DNA from: Enterobacteriaceae bacterium RIT693
GTDB taxonomy: Bacteria > Pseudomonadota > Gammaproteobacteria > Enterobacterales > Enterobacteriaceae
Assembly: GCA_009668225.1 (NCBI GenBank)
Contig: WJYK01000019.1
Coordinates: forward strand, 23,803-87,802
Reading direction: 5' to 3'
Length of the DNA stretch: 64,000 nucleotides
The notes under the pieces: generated by a model
What the model was told of the DNA's origin: nothing
What the model saw: the letters and a program-made list of their open reading frames with translations, nothing else
Database searches by the model: none
Shown here: positions 45,858-54,796 of the stretch, piece after piece
Layout of the letters: every line of letters begins with the position of its first letter
Numbering within the stretch: the stretch's first letter is position 1
Made by a program: the position numbers and the translations under genes

Positions 45858-47462
45858 AGCCTGCTGAATATCCGGGGCGGCGGCAATCAGCTGCTTCGTG
45901 TATTCATGCTGCGGCCGGTCTAGCACCTGCTTCGTTGCTCCGGTTTCCACTATTTCACCGCGATACAGCACCACAACCCGATCGCACGCCTGTCGGACGG
46001 CGCCAAGGTCGTGGCTGATAAACAGGACGGTTAGGCCCAGGCGGTCGCGCAGATCGGCGAGCAGCGCAAGGATCTGTCCTCTTACGGAAAGATCGAGTGC
46101 CGAAACGGCCTCGTCGGCCACCAGCAGTTCAGGCTCCAGCGCCAGCGCACGGGCGATTGCAATACGCTGGCGCTGGCCGCCGGAGAAGGCCGAAGGCGAA
46201 CGTCCTGCCGCGTCGGCATCCAGGCCAACCAGCTCAAGTAATTCATTCACTCGGTGTTGGATTTTCCCTGCAGGCCTTAGCTTGTGAACGCGCAACGGCT
46301 CGGCAATCTGCTCGCCGACCGTCATTTTAGGATCCAGGCTGGCGTACGGATCCTGGAAGATGATCTGCGCCCGCCGCCGCATTTCCAATTGCTGCTCGCG
46401 GCTGGCTCGGCGTACGTCCAGGCCATCGAAAATAAGGGTACCGCTGTCCGCCGGAATCAACCCAATCGCGGCCCTGCCCAGCGTTGTCTTGCCCGAACCT
46501 GACTCGCCGATAAGCCCGACAATTTCGCCCCGCTCAATTTCAAGACTGGTAGGTTTAAGCACCGTCTGGCGGCTGGCAGGGAAAAACGGCAGCGCATGCG
46601 CCTGAGGGTAGCTTTTGGTCAGCTGCGACAGCTGCACCAGCGGCGAGCGGGTGACATCTTTACGCCTAACGGTCTGGGGTTCAGGCTGGGAGGCGGCAAT
46701 CAGCCTGCGGGTATAGTCCGCCTGCGGGTTGGTTAGCAGCGTCGGCACGTCGCCCTGCTCAACAATATTGCCCTGATACAGCACGCAGGCGCGATCCGCA
46801 TAGCGGGCAACCACGCTTAAATCGTGGGTGATGAACAAAATGCCCATCGCCATTTCCTGCTGAAGCTCCTGCAGCAGGGCCAGAATTTGTGCCTGAATGG
46901 TGACGTCCAGCGCGGTGGTTGGCTCGTCGGCTATCAGCAGCGCGGGCTTGCAGCTGATGGCGCTGGCAATCATCACACGCTGGCGCATCCCGCCGGAAAG
47001 CTGATGAATATACTGTTTTGCCCGCTGCCCGGGGTTTACAATCCCGACCCTGTCCAGCAGCGCGACCGCCTCGCGGTGCGCCTGCTTCCAGCTGAGCTTT
47101 TGGTGGCGAACCAGCACTTCTGCAATCTGCTCGCCCACCTTTAGCACCGGATTCATGCTGCTCATCGGCTCCTGAAAAATCGTGGCGATTTGCTGCCCAC
47201 GAAGCTCTCGGGGATATTGTTGACCGACGGCTGACACGATCTGCCCGTTAAAAATAACCTCACCGCCCGCTTGCAGAACGCCCGCCGGAAGCAGGCCCAT
47301 CACCGCCAGCGAAGTTAGCGTTTTTCCGGAACCAGACTCGCCCACCAACGCCACGATCTCTCTTCGTTCAACGCTGAATGATGCATTCTGCACCAGGGGT
47401 TTTGCTTCCAGCGTACTGATGCAAAGTGAGTTAACGGATAACAGCGGGCGTTGATCGGCCAT
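45834..47462 (-). CDS. Fused dual ABC transporter ATPase (DppD-DppF type)
   Basis: The 542-residue product has two complete ATPase halves. The first has Walker A GESGSGKT, signature LSGGMRQR and Walker [13 protein letters not shown]. The second has Walker [10 protein letters not shown], signature FSGGQRQR and Walker [13 protein letters not shown] (A where most have P). Both contain the peptide/nickel-transporter extension segments. This fusion type (as in GsiA or YejF) energises family-5 importers. The plus-strand operon next to it has a binding protein and two permeases but no ATPase, so this gene probably completes that transporter although it is on the other strand. Confidence 0.9.
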   Translation of the reverse strand: MADQRPLLSVNSLCISTLEAKPLVQNASFSVERREIVALVGESGSGKTLTSLAVMGLLPAGVLQAGGEVIFNGQIVSAVGQQYPRELRGQQIATIFQEPMSSMNPVLKVGEQIAEVLVRHQKLSWKQAHREAVALLDRVGIVNPGQRAKQYIHQLSGGMRQRVMIASAISCKPALLIADEPTTALDVTIQAQILALLQELQQEMAMGILFITHDLSVVARYADRACVLYQGNIVEQGDVPTLLTNPQADYTRRLIAASQPEPQTVRRKDVTRSPLVQLSQLTKSYPQAHALPFFPASRQTVLKPTSLEIERGEIVGLIGESGSGKTTLGRAAIGLIPADSGTLIFDGLDVRRASREQQLEMRRRAQIIFQDPYASLDPKMTVGEQIAEPLRVHKLRPAGKIQHRVNELLELVGLDADAAGRSPSAFSGGQRQRIAIARALALEPELLVADEAVSALDLSVRGQILALLADLRDRLGLTVLFISHDLGAVRQACDRVVVLYRGEIVETGATKQVLDRPQHEYTKQLIAAAPDIQQALRLRKAG

Positions 47463-47613
47463 AAGGGTTCCAGACGGGAGCTAACATCGTGATTTTTGAG
47501 ACTATAATATCTACCCAGGCACCACAAGATGAATTGCTGATAGCTTATTCATTTGGTCATGTCCCCGGGAGTTATTTATACTTTAGCCACGCCAGCCATA
47601 AGTGATTACCGCC

Positions 47614-48585
47614 ATGACGACTCAGACTCTCCCCCGCCGCTGGGCCCTGCCGGCAGGCCTGCTGGCATTACTGTTAAGCGCGCTGGCGCTGGTGTTCGTC
47701 AGCCATCACTGGAGCGCCTTTATCCAGTGGTGCCTGAGCATGCAGATTAGCCTGCACCGCTACCTGGTTTTCTATTTACTGCAAATCAATAACCACCAGT
47801 ACAGCGGCGGCGTCTGGCTTTTAGTCGGCAGCTTTTTCTATGGCGTACTGCACGCGATTGGCCCAGGGCACGGCAAATTTATCGTCACGACCTACCTAAG
47901 CACCCAACAAGAAACGCCTCTCGCCGGGCGAGTAGTGCCTTTTCTCGGCAGCCTGATGCAGGGCGTGAGCGCCGTCGTCTTTGTCTGTGTGTTGGCTATC
48001 GCGCTGAATTTATCCAGCGGCGATCTCAGCGAAAGCCGCTGGTATGTGGAGAAAATAAGCGCGGTGCTGATTGGCTGTTTCGGGATGTTTATTTTGCTGA
48101 ACGCCCTGCGGCAAACGCCGCTGCGGATGAAATCCTTCACGCCGTTGAGCACCGCGGCGATTCATCCTGTTCACAATGAAAACTGCGGCTGCGGGCATAA
48201 TCACGGCGTCGGCTATGACGGCCGGAGCGGTAACTGGCTGACGCATTTAGGGGTGATACTGGCGATTGGCGCCCGCCCCTGCAGCGGTGCCATCATGATT
48301 CTGGTGTTTTCGAACGCCCTGGGGTTCATCAGCTGGGGGATTGCCGCCGTTATGACCATGGCGCTGGGGACCGCCCTGTCGATCCTCGGGCTGTCCGTGC
48401 TGGTGACCCGCACGCGTGATTCCGTCGGCAAGCTTTGGCTGTCACAAACGCCCGCGCGGGTACGCCTGATTACCACCGGGCTGAAAGTGGCCGGTGGCCT
48501 GCTAATTGTGCTTTTTGCCGTGGTGCTGTTTGTCACCACTATCCCCATCAGCGCCAACGGCGACTTTATCGCGGCGGGCTGCTAG
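47614..48585 (+). CDS. NicO-family nickel/cobalt-type transporter
   Basis: The 323-residue product has about six membrane helices and the NicO motifs HAIGPGHGKF (residues ~86-95) and ARPCSGAIMILVF (about 221-233). A loop between them is rich in metal ligands (HPVHNENCGCGHNHG). The architecture matches RcnA-like metal exporters and their zinc-linked relatives such as ZevB. The exported or imported metal cannot be told from sequence. I use the ATG at 47614; a GTG at 47602 is an alternative, and neither has a clear ribosome site. A TATAAT box (about 47503) in the divergent gap may be its promoter. Confidence 0.83.
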   Translation: MTTQTLPRRWALPAGLLALLLSALALVFVSHHWSAFIQWCLSMQISLHRYLVFYLLQINNHQYSGGVWLLVGSFFYGVLHAIGPGHGKFIVTTYLSTQQETPLAGRVVPFLGSLMQGVSAVVFVCVLAIALNLSSGDLSESRWYVEKISAVLIGCFGMFILLNALRQTPLRMKSFTPLSTAAIHPVHNENCGCGHNHGVGYDGRSGNWLTHLGVILAIGARPCSGAIMILVFSNALGFISWGIAAVMTMALGTALSILGLSVLVTRTRDSVGKLWLSQTPARVRLITTGLKVAGGLLIVLFAVVLFVTTIPISANGDFIAAGC

Positions 48586-48598
48586 AAAACCTGCTCGA

Positions 48599-48772
48599 TC
48601 AGAATAGCGAGAACAATAGCGCCACCGGGAAGCTCATCGGCCAGGTGGCACCAATCAGCACTGAGCAAAGCAGCTTAATACGTTTGGAGTCTTTGGCGAG
48701 CAGCCAGGTGATCCCGGCGCAGATTAACGACATTACGGCGTAAAAAACCAACATGTGTTGATAAAGCGTCAT
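48599..48772 (-). CDS. ortT: Membrane toxin OrtT (GhoT family)
   Basis: The 57-residue product starts MTLYQHMLVFYAVMSL and ends IGATWPMSFPVALLFSLF, almost identical to E. coli OrtT (YdcX). There are two membrane segments and a short polar turn between them (AKDSKRIKL). The E. coli protein damages the inner membrane and lowers ATP under antimicrobial stress; unlike GhoT it has no GhoS antitoxin, and none is seen here. The start is the second ATG (48772), since the frame upstream adds only MLC. It ends 13 bp from the convergent transporter stop. Confidence 0.9.
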   Translation of the reverse strand: MTLYQHMLVFYAVMSLICAGITWLLAKDSKRIKLLCSVLIGATWPMSFPVALLFSLF

Positions 48773-48854
48773 ACAAAGCATTACTACTTGTTAAAAAATT
48801 TTGCAAAATATGCTCTTTTTTATGACGCAGATCAAGTTTAGAAACTTACTTTAC

Positions 48855-49583
48855 TCAGTAATAGCTGACTTCCGTCGTCACATGTTGACGCTGGGTTTGC
48901 TGCGTGCTTCCCAGCCCGGTGACCAGCGTCATGTCGCAGGCAACGGGCGTTAATTTTTCGTCATAACGGCAGTGGCTTTCGGCCGTTAAAAACGCCACGC
49001 CCATCGTCTCGGTCACTAATTTATAGTCGAAAGGCCGCTTTTCGGCATCTTCGTAGCTGACTTTGGTTTGCGAGGCCACCTTGCCATTCAGATAGAAATC
49101 CACCTGCTGTGGCAGCCCACTGGCGTTGTATTCATGATGAGCAATGCGCTGGCCGCCCGGCATGAAAAAGATATCTTTCAGCAAACCGTTCGGCCAATAA
49201 GCATATTTCACCTCGCCAAGCTCATCCTTTCTCTTTTGCACCAGGCAATTATCATTCAGCTTGAGGGATAAAGGTTTACCGTTCTGGGTGCCAATCAGCG
49301 CGTTCCCTTCACGGTGAAGCTGCAGAACCTTTTTTTGCGCCGAATCCCTTATATCCAGGCTTGCAATACATCCGCTACTGTCCACTACCAGCTTATTTTC
49401 ATAGTTTATTTCGCCTGAAGGGTGCTTTATCACGGTATGCATTTCGCGAACGTTTCCGGACGGCGCGTTGAAATCAAACATCGTCGCCAAGTTGGCGATG
49501 GCCGGGTTTCTTTCCGTCCCGGCATGCGAGAGAGGAGTAAAAAGCAGCGGCATCGCCAGCAAAAAATAACCTTTTAATTTCAT
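48855..49583 (-). CDS. YnfC-like periplasmic protein (UPF0257)
   Basis: The 242-residue product has a signal peptide (MKLKGYFLLAMPLLFTPLSHA). The rest resembles E. coli YnfC in spacing and in several segments: FDFNAPSGNVREMHTVIKHPSGE, then YAYWPNGLLKDIFFM with the repeat-like YNASGLPQQVDFYLNGK, CRYDEKLTPVACDM, and the final EVSYY. E. coli YnfC is a lipoprotein; this one has no lipobox cysteine at the signal cleavage site, so it should be soluble in the periplasm. Four cysteines could form two disulfides. The function is unknown. Confidence 0.75.
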   Translation of the reverse strand: MKLKGYFLLAMPLLFTPLSHAGTERNPAIANLATMFDFNAPSGNVREMHTVIKHPSGEINYENKLVVDSSGCIASLDIRDSAQKKVLQLHREGNALIGTQNGKPLSLKLNDNCLVQKRKDELGEVKYAYWPNGLLKDIFFMPGGQRIAHHEYNASGLPQQVDFYLNGKVASQTKVSYEDAEKRPFDYKLVTETMGVAFLTAESHCRYDEKLTPVACDMTLVTGLGSTQQTQRQHVTTEVSYY

Positions 49584-49700
49584 ACATCTTCCTTGAACGC
49601 AGGCAGAGATTGTCCGCCGTTTACGCGTGGATGCCGGGAGCGTTAATTAAGCAGAGGGTTAACGAGATTTTAGCAGGACACTTTACGCTATCTGCCAGAT

Positions 49701-49722
49701 AAAACCCACCGAAGTGGGTTTT
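49701..49722. terminator. Bidirectional terminator after kbp
   Basis: AAAACCCAC and GTGGGTTTT (49701-49709, 49714-49722) pair over 9 bp with loop CGAA. The T-run is present on both strands. It lies 9 bp after the kbp stop. Confidence 0.85.
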
Positions 49723-49730
49723 CAGGGCAC

Positions 49731-50174
49731 TTACAGCTTAGGAATAATCAGCACCTGGCCGGGATAAATTTTATCCGGGTGGGTCAGCATTGGCTTATTA
49801 GCCTCGAAAATGGTGTTGTATTTGTTGGCATCGCCGTAAACGTGTTTTGAAATCGCGCTTAGCGTATCGCCGGACTTAACGGTGTAATAAGTCGCCTCCT
49901 GCGCAGAGTCTGTCGCCGTGATGTTATTTTCAACGCTGCTGATGCCCGCTACGTTACCGACCGCGACCTGAATCTTCTCTTTCAGCTCCTGCGTTAAACC
50001 ATCACCGGTTATTACCGCCTTACCGTTTTCCACGGTAACGTTCACTTTATCCGCACCGGGAATGCCGCTGTTTTTCAAATGCTCCTCAAGCTTGCTTCCC
50101 TGTTCGCCTTCGTTCCCTTTCAGCGAGTCCCACAGTTTCGCACCTGCGTCTTTGACAAAATCAAATAAACCCAT
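49731..50174 (-). CDS. kbp: Potassium binding protein Kbp (BON and LysM domains)
   Basis: The 147-residue product matches E. coli Kbp/YgaU (149): [18 protein letters not shown], a BON domain (about 22-92, with [20 protein letters not shown]), and a LysM domain (about 96-146, [24 protein letters not shown]). The E. coli protein is cytosolic and binds potassium through both domains. There is no signal peptide. A clear GGAGGAAAG precedes the ATG. Neighbouring genes show no functional link. Confidence 0.94.
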   Translation of the reverse strand: MGLFDFVKDAGAKLWDSLKGNEGEQGSKLEEHLKNSGIPGADKVNVTVENGKAVITGDGLTQELKEKIQVAVGNVAGISSVENNITATDSAQEATYYTVKSGDTLSAISKHVYGDANKYNTIFEANKPMLTHPDKIYPGQVLIIPKL

Positions 50175-50250
50175 GGTCTTTCCTCCTGTTTATAGGTCCC
50201 TGTAAGCCTGGCAAAAACAGAGGAATACGCCAGTCGCCCATTTCTGCAGG

Positions 50251-51675
50251 TCAGTGCTTAATCATTACGTGCCGAATAACGGTGTAATCCTCCAGCCCGT
50301 ACAGCGACATATCTTTGCCGTAGCCGGAAAGCTTCTGGCCGCCGTGCGGCATTTCGCTGACCAGCATAAAGTGCGTGTTGACCCAGGTGCAGCCGTACTG
50401 CAGTCGCGCGCTCAAGCGATGCGCGCGGCCAACGTCCTGCGTCCATACCGAGGATGCCAGACCGTAGCGGGAGTCGTTTGCCCACTCAAGCGCCTGCTGC
50501 TCATCGTCAAAGCGCGTGACGCTGACAACCGGGCCAAACACCTCTTTTTGCACGATCGCGTCGTCCTGCTTCGCCCCGGCCAGCAGCGTTGGCTGATAGT
50601 AATAACCGCCTCCTGCCACCTTGTTGCCGCCCGTCACCACCTTAATGTGCGCCAGCGCTTTGGCGTCCTCCACGGCTTTACTCACACGTTCAAGATGCGC
50701 CTTTGAACTCAGCGGCCCCAGCTCAGTGCTTTCGTCCTCGGGCGGCCCATATTTGAGGCTGGCAACCGCTTTGCCAAGCTGCTCAACCAGCCTGTCGTAG
50801 ATGCCGCTTTGGGCATAGATCCGACACGCGGCGGTGCAATCCTGCCCGGCATTGTAGAAACCGAACGTTCGCACGCCTTCGACCACCGCCTGCAGATCCG
50901 CATCGTCAAACACGATGACCGGTGCTTTACCGCCAAGCTCCATGTGCGTGCGCTTAATCGACGGCGCGGTGTGGCTAATAATATGCTCCCCGGTAGCGAT
51001 AGACCCGGTCAGCGAGACCATTCGCACTTTTTCATGACCGGTCAGCGCATCCCCTACCGTAGTCCCCCGACCAAACAGCACGTTAACTACGCCCGCAGGG
51101 AAAATATCTTTTGCCAGTTCAGCCAGTTTAAAAGCGGTCAGCGGTGTAATTTCGGAAGGTTTGATAACCACGCAGTTCCCGGCGGCCAGCGCCGGAGCCA
51201 GCTTCCAGGCGGCCATCATCAGCGGGTAGTTCCAGGGCGCAATAGAAGCCACCACCCCAACCGGGTCGCGGCGGATCATTGACGTATGTCCGCTTAAATA
51301 TTCCCCGGCGGCAAGCCCCCCCAGACAGCGACTGGCACCGGCAAAAAAGCGAAACACGTCTACAACGGCAGGAATTTCATCATTGAGCACGCAGTGGAAA
51401 GGTTTGCCGCAGTTTTGCGATTCAAGGCGCGCAAAGACTTCACCGTGTTGCTCTATAACATCGGCCAGCGCCAGAAGGTGCTCCGCGCGCTCCTTCGGCG
51501 TCGTTTGTCCCCATTCAGCAAATGCCTTATCTGCCGCAAGGACAGCGTCGTTGACCTGTTCAACCGTGGCTTCAGCCACCTCCAGCAGCACCTGGCCCGT
51601 GGCCGGATTGAAGACCGGCTGTTTTTCTCCGAGGCCATCCACAAGCTGGCCGTTAATCAATAACTGGCTTTGCAT
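50251..51675 (-). CDS. patD: Gamma-aminobutyraldehyde dehydrogenase PatD
   Basis: The 474 residues equal E. coli PatD/YdcW, and the sequence follows it closely. [23 protein letters not shown] is the cofactor region, [11 protein letters not shown] the NAD loop, [18 protein letters not shown] carries the catalytic glutamate, and [13 protein letters not shown] the catalytic cysteine. It oxidises 4-aminobutanal to GABA in putrescine breakdown. In E. coli it follows ydcSTUV; that transporter is not in this window, so the gene is detached from its usual operon. GAGAACGGG precedes the ATG. Confidence 0.94.
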   Translation of the reverse strand: MQSQLLINGQLVDGLGEKQPVFNPATGQVLLEVAEATVEQVNDAVLAADKAFAEWGQTTPKERAEHLLALADVIEQHGEVFARLESQNCGKPFHCVLNDEIPAVVDVFRFFAGASRCLGGLAAGEYLSGHTSMIRRDPVGVVASIAPWNYPLMMAAWKLAPALAAGNCVVIKPSEITPLTAFKLAELAKDIFPAGVVNVLFGRGTTVGDALTGHEKVRMVSLTGSIATGEHIISHTAPSIKRTHMELGGKAPVIVFDDADLQAVVEGVRTFGFYNAGQDCTAACRIYAQSGIYDRLVEQLGKAVASLKYGPPEDESTELGPLSSKAHLERVSKAVEDAKALAHIKVVTGGNKVAGGGYYYQPTLLAGAKQDDAIVQKEVFGPVVSVTRFDDEQQALEWANDSRYGLASSVWTQDVGRAHRLSARLQYGCTWVNTHFMLVSEMPHGGQKLSGYGKDMSLYGLEDYTVIRHVMIKH

Positions 51676-51958
51676 CCCGTTCTCCTTTCTCGTTCTGATA
51701 TTGAGGCCTGCAGAGGCGCGTTAGCGTAAAAGGACTGAGTAAAAAGCATAGTTCCGGCGATACGGCGCCTGCGGCATAGCCTGGAGATTTTCATCAGGTT
51801 GTGATGCACCACGCAGTAAGCCTGTGAAACTGCTTCACTTCCTTTGGTATAACAGGACGGAGAGAAAATGAGGTATCTATTGAAAATTAATATGAAAAGA
51901 AAGCGGCGGGTCCTATGCTTTAGGCAGCCCTTTTCTTAGTTAACTGCCAGGAGGCACA

Positions 51959-52387
51959 ATGACCATTTCAGCCCGTAATCAATTAACCGGTACCATCAGC
52001 AACGTCACGGCCGGCGCAGTCAACGACGAAATCGAATTAACCCTGAACGGCGGCGGCAAGCTGGTCGCCGTGGTCACCCGCAGCAGCAAAGAAGCACTGG
52101 GGCTGATCAACGGCAAAGAAGCGCTTGCCCTGATCAAAGCGCCCTGGGTGGTGCTGGCAAGCGAAGACTGCGGCTATCAATTCTCCGCCCGAAACCAGTT
52201 CCCCGGCGCGGTGAAAGCTGTCGCAGAAGGCGCGGTGAACACCACCGTCCTTATTCAGACGGATGCAGGTTTTGAGTTAACCGCCGTCGTGACTAACGAA
52301 GCGGCAGATGAAATGGCGCTTAAGGCCGGTAGCCGCCTGCTGGCGCTGGTGAAAGCCTCTTCCGTGCTGATTGCGGTGAAAAAGTAA
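51959..52387 (+). CDS. Molbindin: two-Mop-domain molybdopterin/molybdate-binding protein
   Basis: The 142-residue product consists of two tandem TOBE/Mop domains: SARNQLTGTISNVTAGAVNDEIELTLNGGGKLVAVV (1-65) and SARNQFPGAVKAVAEGAVNTTVLIQTDAGFELTAVV (75-135). These are the di-Mop pattern known from molbindins, which bind molybdate or tungstate in the cytosol and store or buffer it. SARNQ and GAV are repeated at matching places. An AGGAGGCAC ribosome site precedes the ATG. No ModE-type box is apparent in the 280 bp upstream, and no molybdenum enzyme gene is adjacent. Confidence 0.9.
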   Translation: MTISARNQLTGTISNVTAGAVNDEIELTLNGGGKLVAVVTRSSKEALGLINGKEALALIKAPWVVLASEDCGYQFSARNQFPGAVKAVAEGAVNTTVLIQTDAGFELTAVVTNEAADEMALKAGSRLLALVKASSVLIAVKK

Positions 52388-52398
52388 AAGTCACGCTT

Positions 52399-52423
52399 CC
52401 GGCAGCCGCTGGCTGCCGGTTTT
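52399..52423 (+). terminator. Terminator of the molbindin gene
   Basis: CCGGCAGCC and GGCTGCCGG form a 9-bp perfect stem with a 3-base loop and TTTT after it, 12 bp past the stop. It lies just before the 3' end of the convergent alginate lyase gene (52431). Confidence 0.85.
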
Positions 52424-52430
52424 AACGCGC

Positions 52431-53222
52431 TTACCGATAGCGCACGTCGAGATGACTGTAGGCCACCACCGCTTCTGAACCGTCCTTGTTTTTGTCCTGG
52501 TTGTAGTTCCCCGCCTTGAAGTAAAGCTGGATCCCTTCCCAACTCTGCTTTGGATAGTCAAAGGTTTGACTGGCCTTTTTTCCTCCGGCGCTGGCTTCAA
52601 CCGTCACTTTCATGCCGCTCCCAGTGCCTTTGGCTTTAATGCTGTAGTCAATTTTTTCTTTAAGCCCGACGCCCGAAAGCAGCGTGGTACGTTTTTCAGC
52701 GTCGCCGTAATTCTCTTTCACGCCCGCCACTATCGCGCCGTCCTCCCAGCGTAGCTTCAGCATTTCCGAGCCACCGGGTTTGTCGCCGTGAATTTGAGCA
52801 AAAATAATCGAGCGCGTGGACGGATTTTTGACGATATACACCGACCCACGCTGCTCATTGTCAAAATCGCTGCCGTTAACAAAATTGTGCGTGGCTCTTA
52901 GCTCGACGCGAGGAAATTCACTGTGCGGCGTCGAACCAAACCCGGACGGCGCGTTAAACATCATCGCCCCCGCCGGAATGGCTGAATCACAGCTTTTTGA
53001 GCCGCTGCAGTTGCTGTAGAAATACCGATTATGCAGCGCCGGCGTTATCCTCACCTCATTCGGTTTTTCACTGCCGTCAAAGGATTGCAGCAAATAGTCC
53101 TTTGTCAGCACCGGATAATTTTCCCCCGGTGTATTCTGGCCATTCTCAGCCCATGCGCTGGCGCTCAGCGTCACCAAAAGCAGGCCCACCGGCACTGCGT
53201 AACCTACTGTTTTACTCTTCAT
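52431..53222 (-). CDS. Secreted alginate lyase, PL7 family
   Basis: The 263-residue product has a signal peptide (to about residue 25, ending SASAWA). It has the three PL7 fingerprints in order: RVELR (105-109), QIH (143-145, catalytic Gln and His) and YFKAGNYNQ (234-242, catalytic Tyr). Four cysteine/polar residues near 72-80 may form a disulfide (NCSGSKSC). In this family the QIH form is usually linked to cleavage of polyguluronate. The product would be unsaturated uronates in the periplasm or outside; the kduI-kduD-kdgT genes at 4.8-7.6 kb degrade related uronates. GGGGAAAAG precedes the ATG. Confidence 0.9.
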   Translation of the reverse strand: MKSKTVGYAVPVGLLLVTLSASAWAENGQNTPGENYPVLTKDYLLQSFDGSEKPNEVRITPALHNRYFYSNCSGSKSCDSAIPAGAMMFNAPSGFGSTPHSEFPRVELRATHNFVNGSDFDNEQRGSVYIVKNPSTRSIIFAQIHGDKPGGSEMLKLRWEDGAIVAGVKENYGDAEKRTTLLSGVGLKEKIDYSIKAKGTGSGMKVTVEASAGGKKASQTFDYPKQSWEGIQLYFKAGNYNQDKNKDGSEAVVAYSHLDVRYR

Positions 53223-53365
53223 CTTTTCCCCAACGCAAAATGTAAACCCGCCCGATCAGCTAACCATTAATCAGCGTAGATGCTTTACTTAAAATCTGTT
53301 GCTGTGGCATTTCAGTGGTAACAATGGGTTTCCGGTTCTTAACCTGATGCATAAAGGGAATATTG

Positions 53366-54238
53366 ATGATCAAAAAACTGCTCGTTTCGGTGCTAATTGC
53401 GGCCAGCTACGCTTCCTTCGCGCTGGCGGATAACGCGGGCGCGGCGTTTAAAACTTTTCCGCTCGGCAAGCTCGAGGTCACGGCGCTTCACGATAAAGAC
53501 AACTACCTGACCAACGACGCTAAAGTGCTTGGCGTAGACGTGGGAGAAAAAGAGGTGGCGAAGGTCTTGTCCGCAGCCGGTGCGCCAACGGATAAAATCA
53601 AGCTCAGCGTCGATGCGCTGCTGGTCAAAGACGGCAGTAAAACCATTCTGCTGGATACCGGCCTGGGCCCAAACGCTCAGGGGCAGCTGATTGAGAGCCT
53701 CGCAAAGGCGGGCTATAAGCCAGAACAGATAACCGATGTGCTGATCACCCACGTTCACGGCGACCATATTGGCGGCCTGCTGACTGCGGACGGCAAGCAG
53801 GCTTTCACCCAGGCCACGGTGCAAATTTCCGCGCCTGACTGGGCCTGGCTGCAAACGATGCCGAAGATGAAGACGCTGGCGGAGGCCATCCAGCCGCAGG
53901 TGAAAACCTTTAAGCCGGGCGACCAGGTGCTGCCGGGCATTACCTCTGTACCGCTGCCGGGGCATACGCCGGGGCACGTTGGCTATCAGATTGTCTCCGG
54001 CAAGCAGCGTCTGTTAGATATTGGCGACTCGGCGCACAGCTCGATTGTGTCGCTGACGAAGCCCGAATGGGCGATTGCCTATGATAACGACCGCCAGGAA
54101 GGAATAGCCAACCGCAAAGCGCTGCTGGCGAAGCTGGCCGCCGATCGCGAGCTAATTTTTGCCCCGCACTTCCCGTTCCCTGGCGTCGGCCACATCGTGG
54201 CCAAAGGCGACCATTACGTCTTCCAGCCGATAGAGTAG
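53366..54238 (+). CDS. Secreted metallo-beta-lactamase-fold hydrolase
   Basis: The product is 290 residues from the ATG at 53366 (AGGGA upstream; the TTG before it is not needed). It has a signal peptide (KLLVSVLIAASYASFALA). The MBL core has the HxHxDH motif in LITHVHGDHIGG (129-137), another His in PLPGHTPGHVGYQ and Asp in LLDIGDSAHSS, with a closing His in FAPHFPFPG. Lactonases, hydrolases of organophosphates and others share this form. The substrate is unknown. It is encoded alone between two convergent or divergent units. Confidence 0.87.
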   Translation: MIKKLLVSVLIAASYASFALADNAGAAFKTFPLGKLEVTALHDKDNYLTNDAKVLGVDVGEKEVAKVLSAAGAPTDKIKLSVDALLVKDGSKTILLDTGLGPNAQGQLIESLAKAGYKPEQITDVLITHVHGDHIGGLLTADGKQAFTQATVQISAPDWAWLQTMPKMKTLAEAIQPQVKTFKPGDQVLPGITSVPLPGHTPGHVGYQIVSGKQRLLDIGDSAHSSIVSLTKPEWAIAYDNDRQEGIANRKALLAKLAADRELIFAPHFPFPGVGHIVAKGDHYVFQPIE

Positions 54239-54249
54239 CCGTGCTACAG

Positions 54250-54267
54250 GCCGGTTCGCCGGCTTTT
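54250..54267 (+). terminator. Terminator of the MBL-fold gene
   Basis: GCCGG and CCGGC pair around a stable TTCG loop (54250-54254, 54259-54263) and are followed by TTTT. It lies 11 bp after the stop and runs into the end of the convergent acetyltransferase gene. Confidence 0.75.
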
Positions 54268-54796
54268 AAACCTCCTGCCGGTGAATCTGATACCAGACAT
54301 GCCGCCGCAGCGGGTGCCCCTCCGCCACCAGTGGGTGATCAAACTCACCGCTTCGGCGCATGCCCAGTTTCTCCATCACCCGCTGAGACGGCAAATTTGG
54401 CAGCGCGGTAAAAGCAACAATGCTTTCCAGGCCGTGCTCTTCAAAACCAACACGCAGCGCTTCTCGCGCGGCTTCCGGAGCATAGCCTTTTCCCCAGAAC
54501 TTTTTACGCAACCGCCAGCCTATCTCAACGCAGGGGGAAAACGGCAGCGAGTAGCCAGGCCGATTCAGGCCCACAAACCCCGCTAGCTCGCCGCTCTGTT
54601 GTTCTTCTACCGCCCAGAAACCGAAGCCGTTTTCCGCCATACGCTGGCGGAATGTCTCGAGGTAACTTTGGCTTTCTTCCGCCGTCAGGGGCTGCAGGAA
54701 ATAGCGCATCACTTCCGGGTCGGCATTCATTTCGGCGAACGGAACTAAGTCCTCATCTCGCCACGCCCTTAATAGCAATCTTTCAGTCTTGTACAT
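54266..54796 (-). CDS. GNAT acetyltransferase, RimJ/RimL type
   Basis: The product is 176 residues from the ATG at 54796 (GAGGAAC seven bases upstream). It follows the RimJ/RimL form: MYKTERLLLRAWRDEDLVPFAEMN at the start, IGWRLRKKFWGKGYAPEAAREAL with the acetyl-CoA loop, and NLPSQRVMEKLGMRRSGEFDHPL. The target protein or small molecule is not known. Its first 14 bases overlap the end of ydcR, so it is probably cotranscribed with that regulator. Confidence 0.88.
   Translation of the reverse strand: MYKTERLLLRAWRDEDLVPFAEMNADPEVMRYFLQPLTAEESQSYLETFRQRMAENGFGFWAVEEQQSGELAGFVGLNRPGYSLPFSPCVEIGWRLRKKFWGKGYAPEAAREALRVGFEEHGLESIVAFTALPNLPSQRVMEKLGMRRSGEFDHPLVAEGHPLRRHVWYQIHRQEV

Noticed and set aside
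48773..48854. A GhoS-like antitoxin upstream of ortT
   Set aside because: Only 82 bp of non-coding DNA are present there, consistent with OrtT being an orphan toxin.
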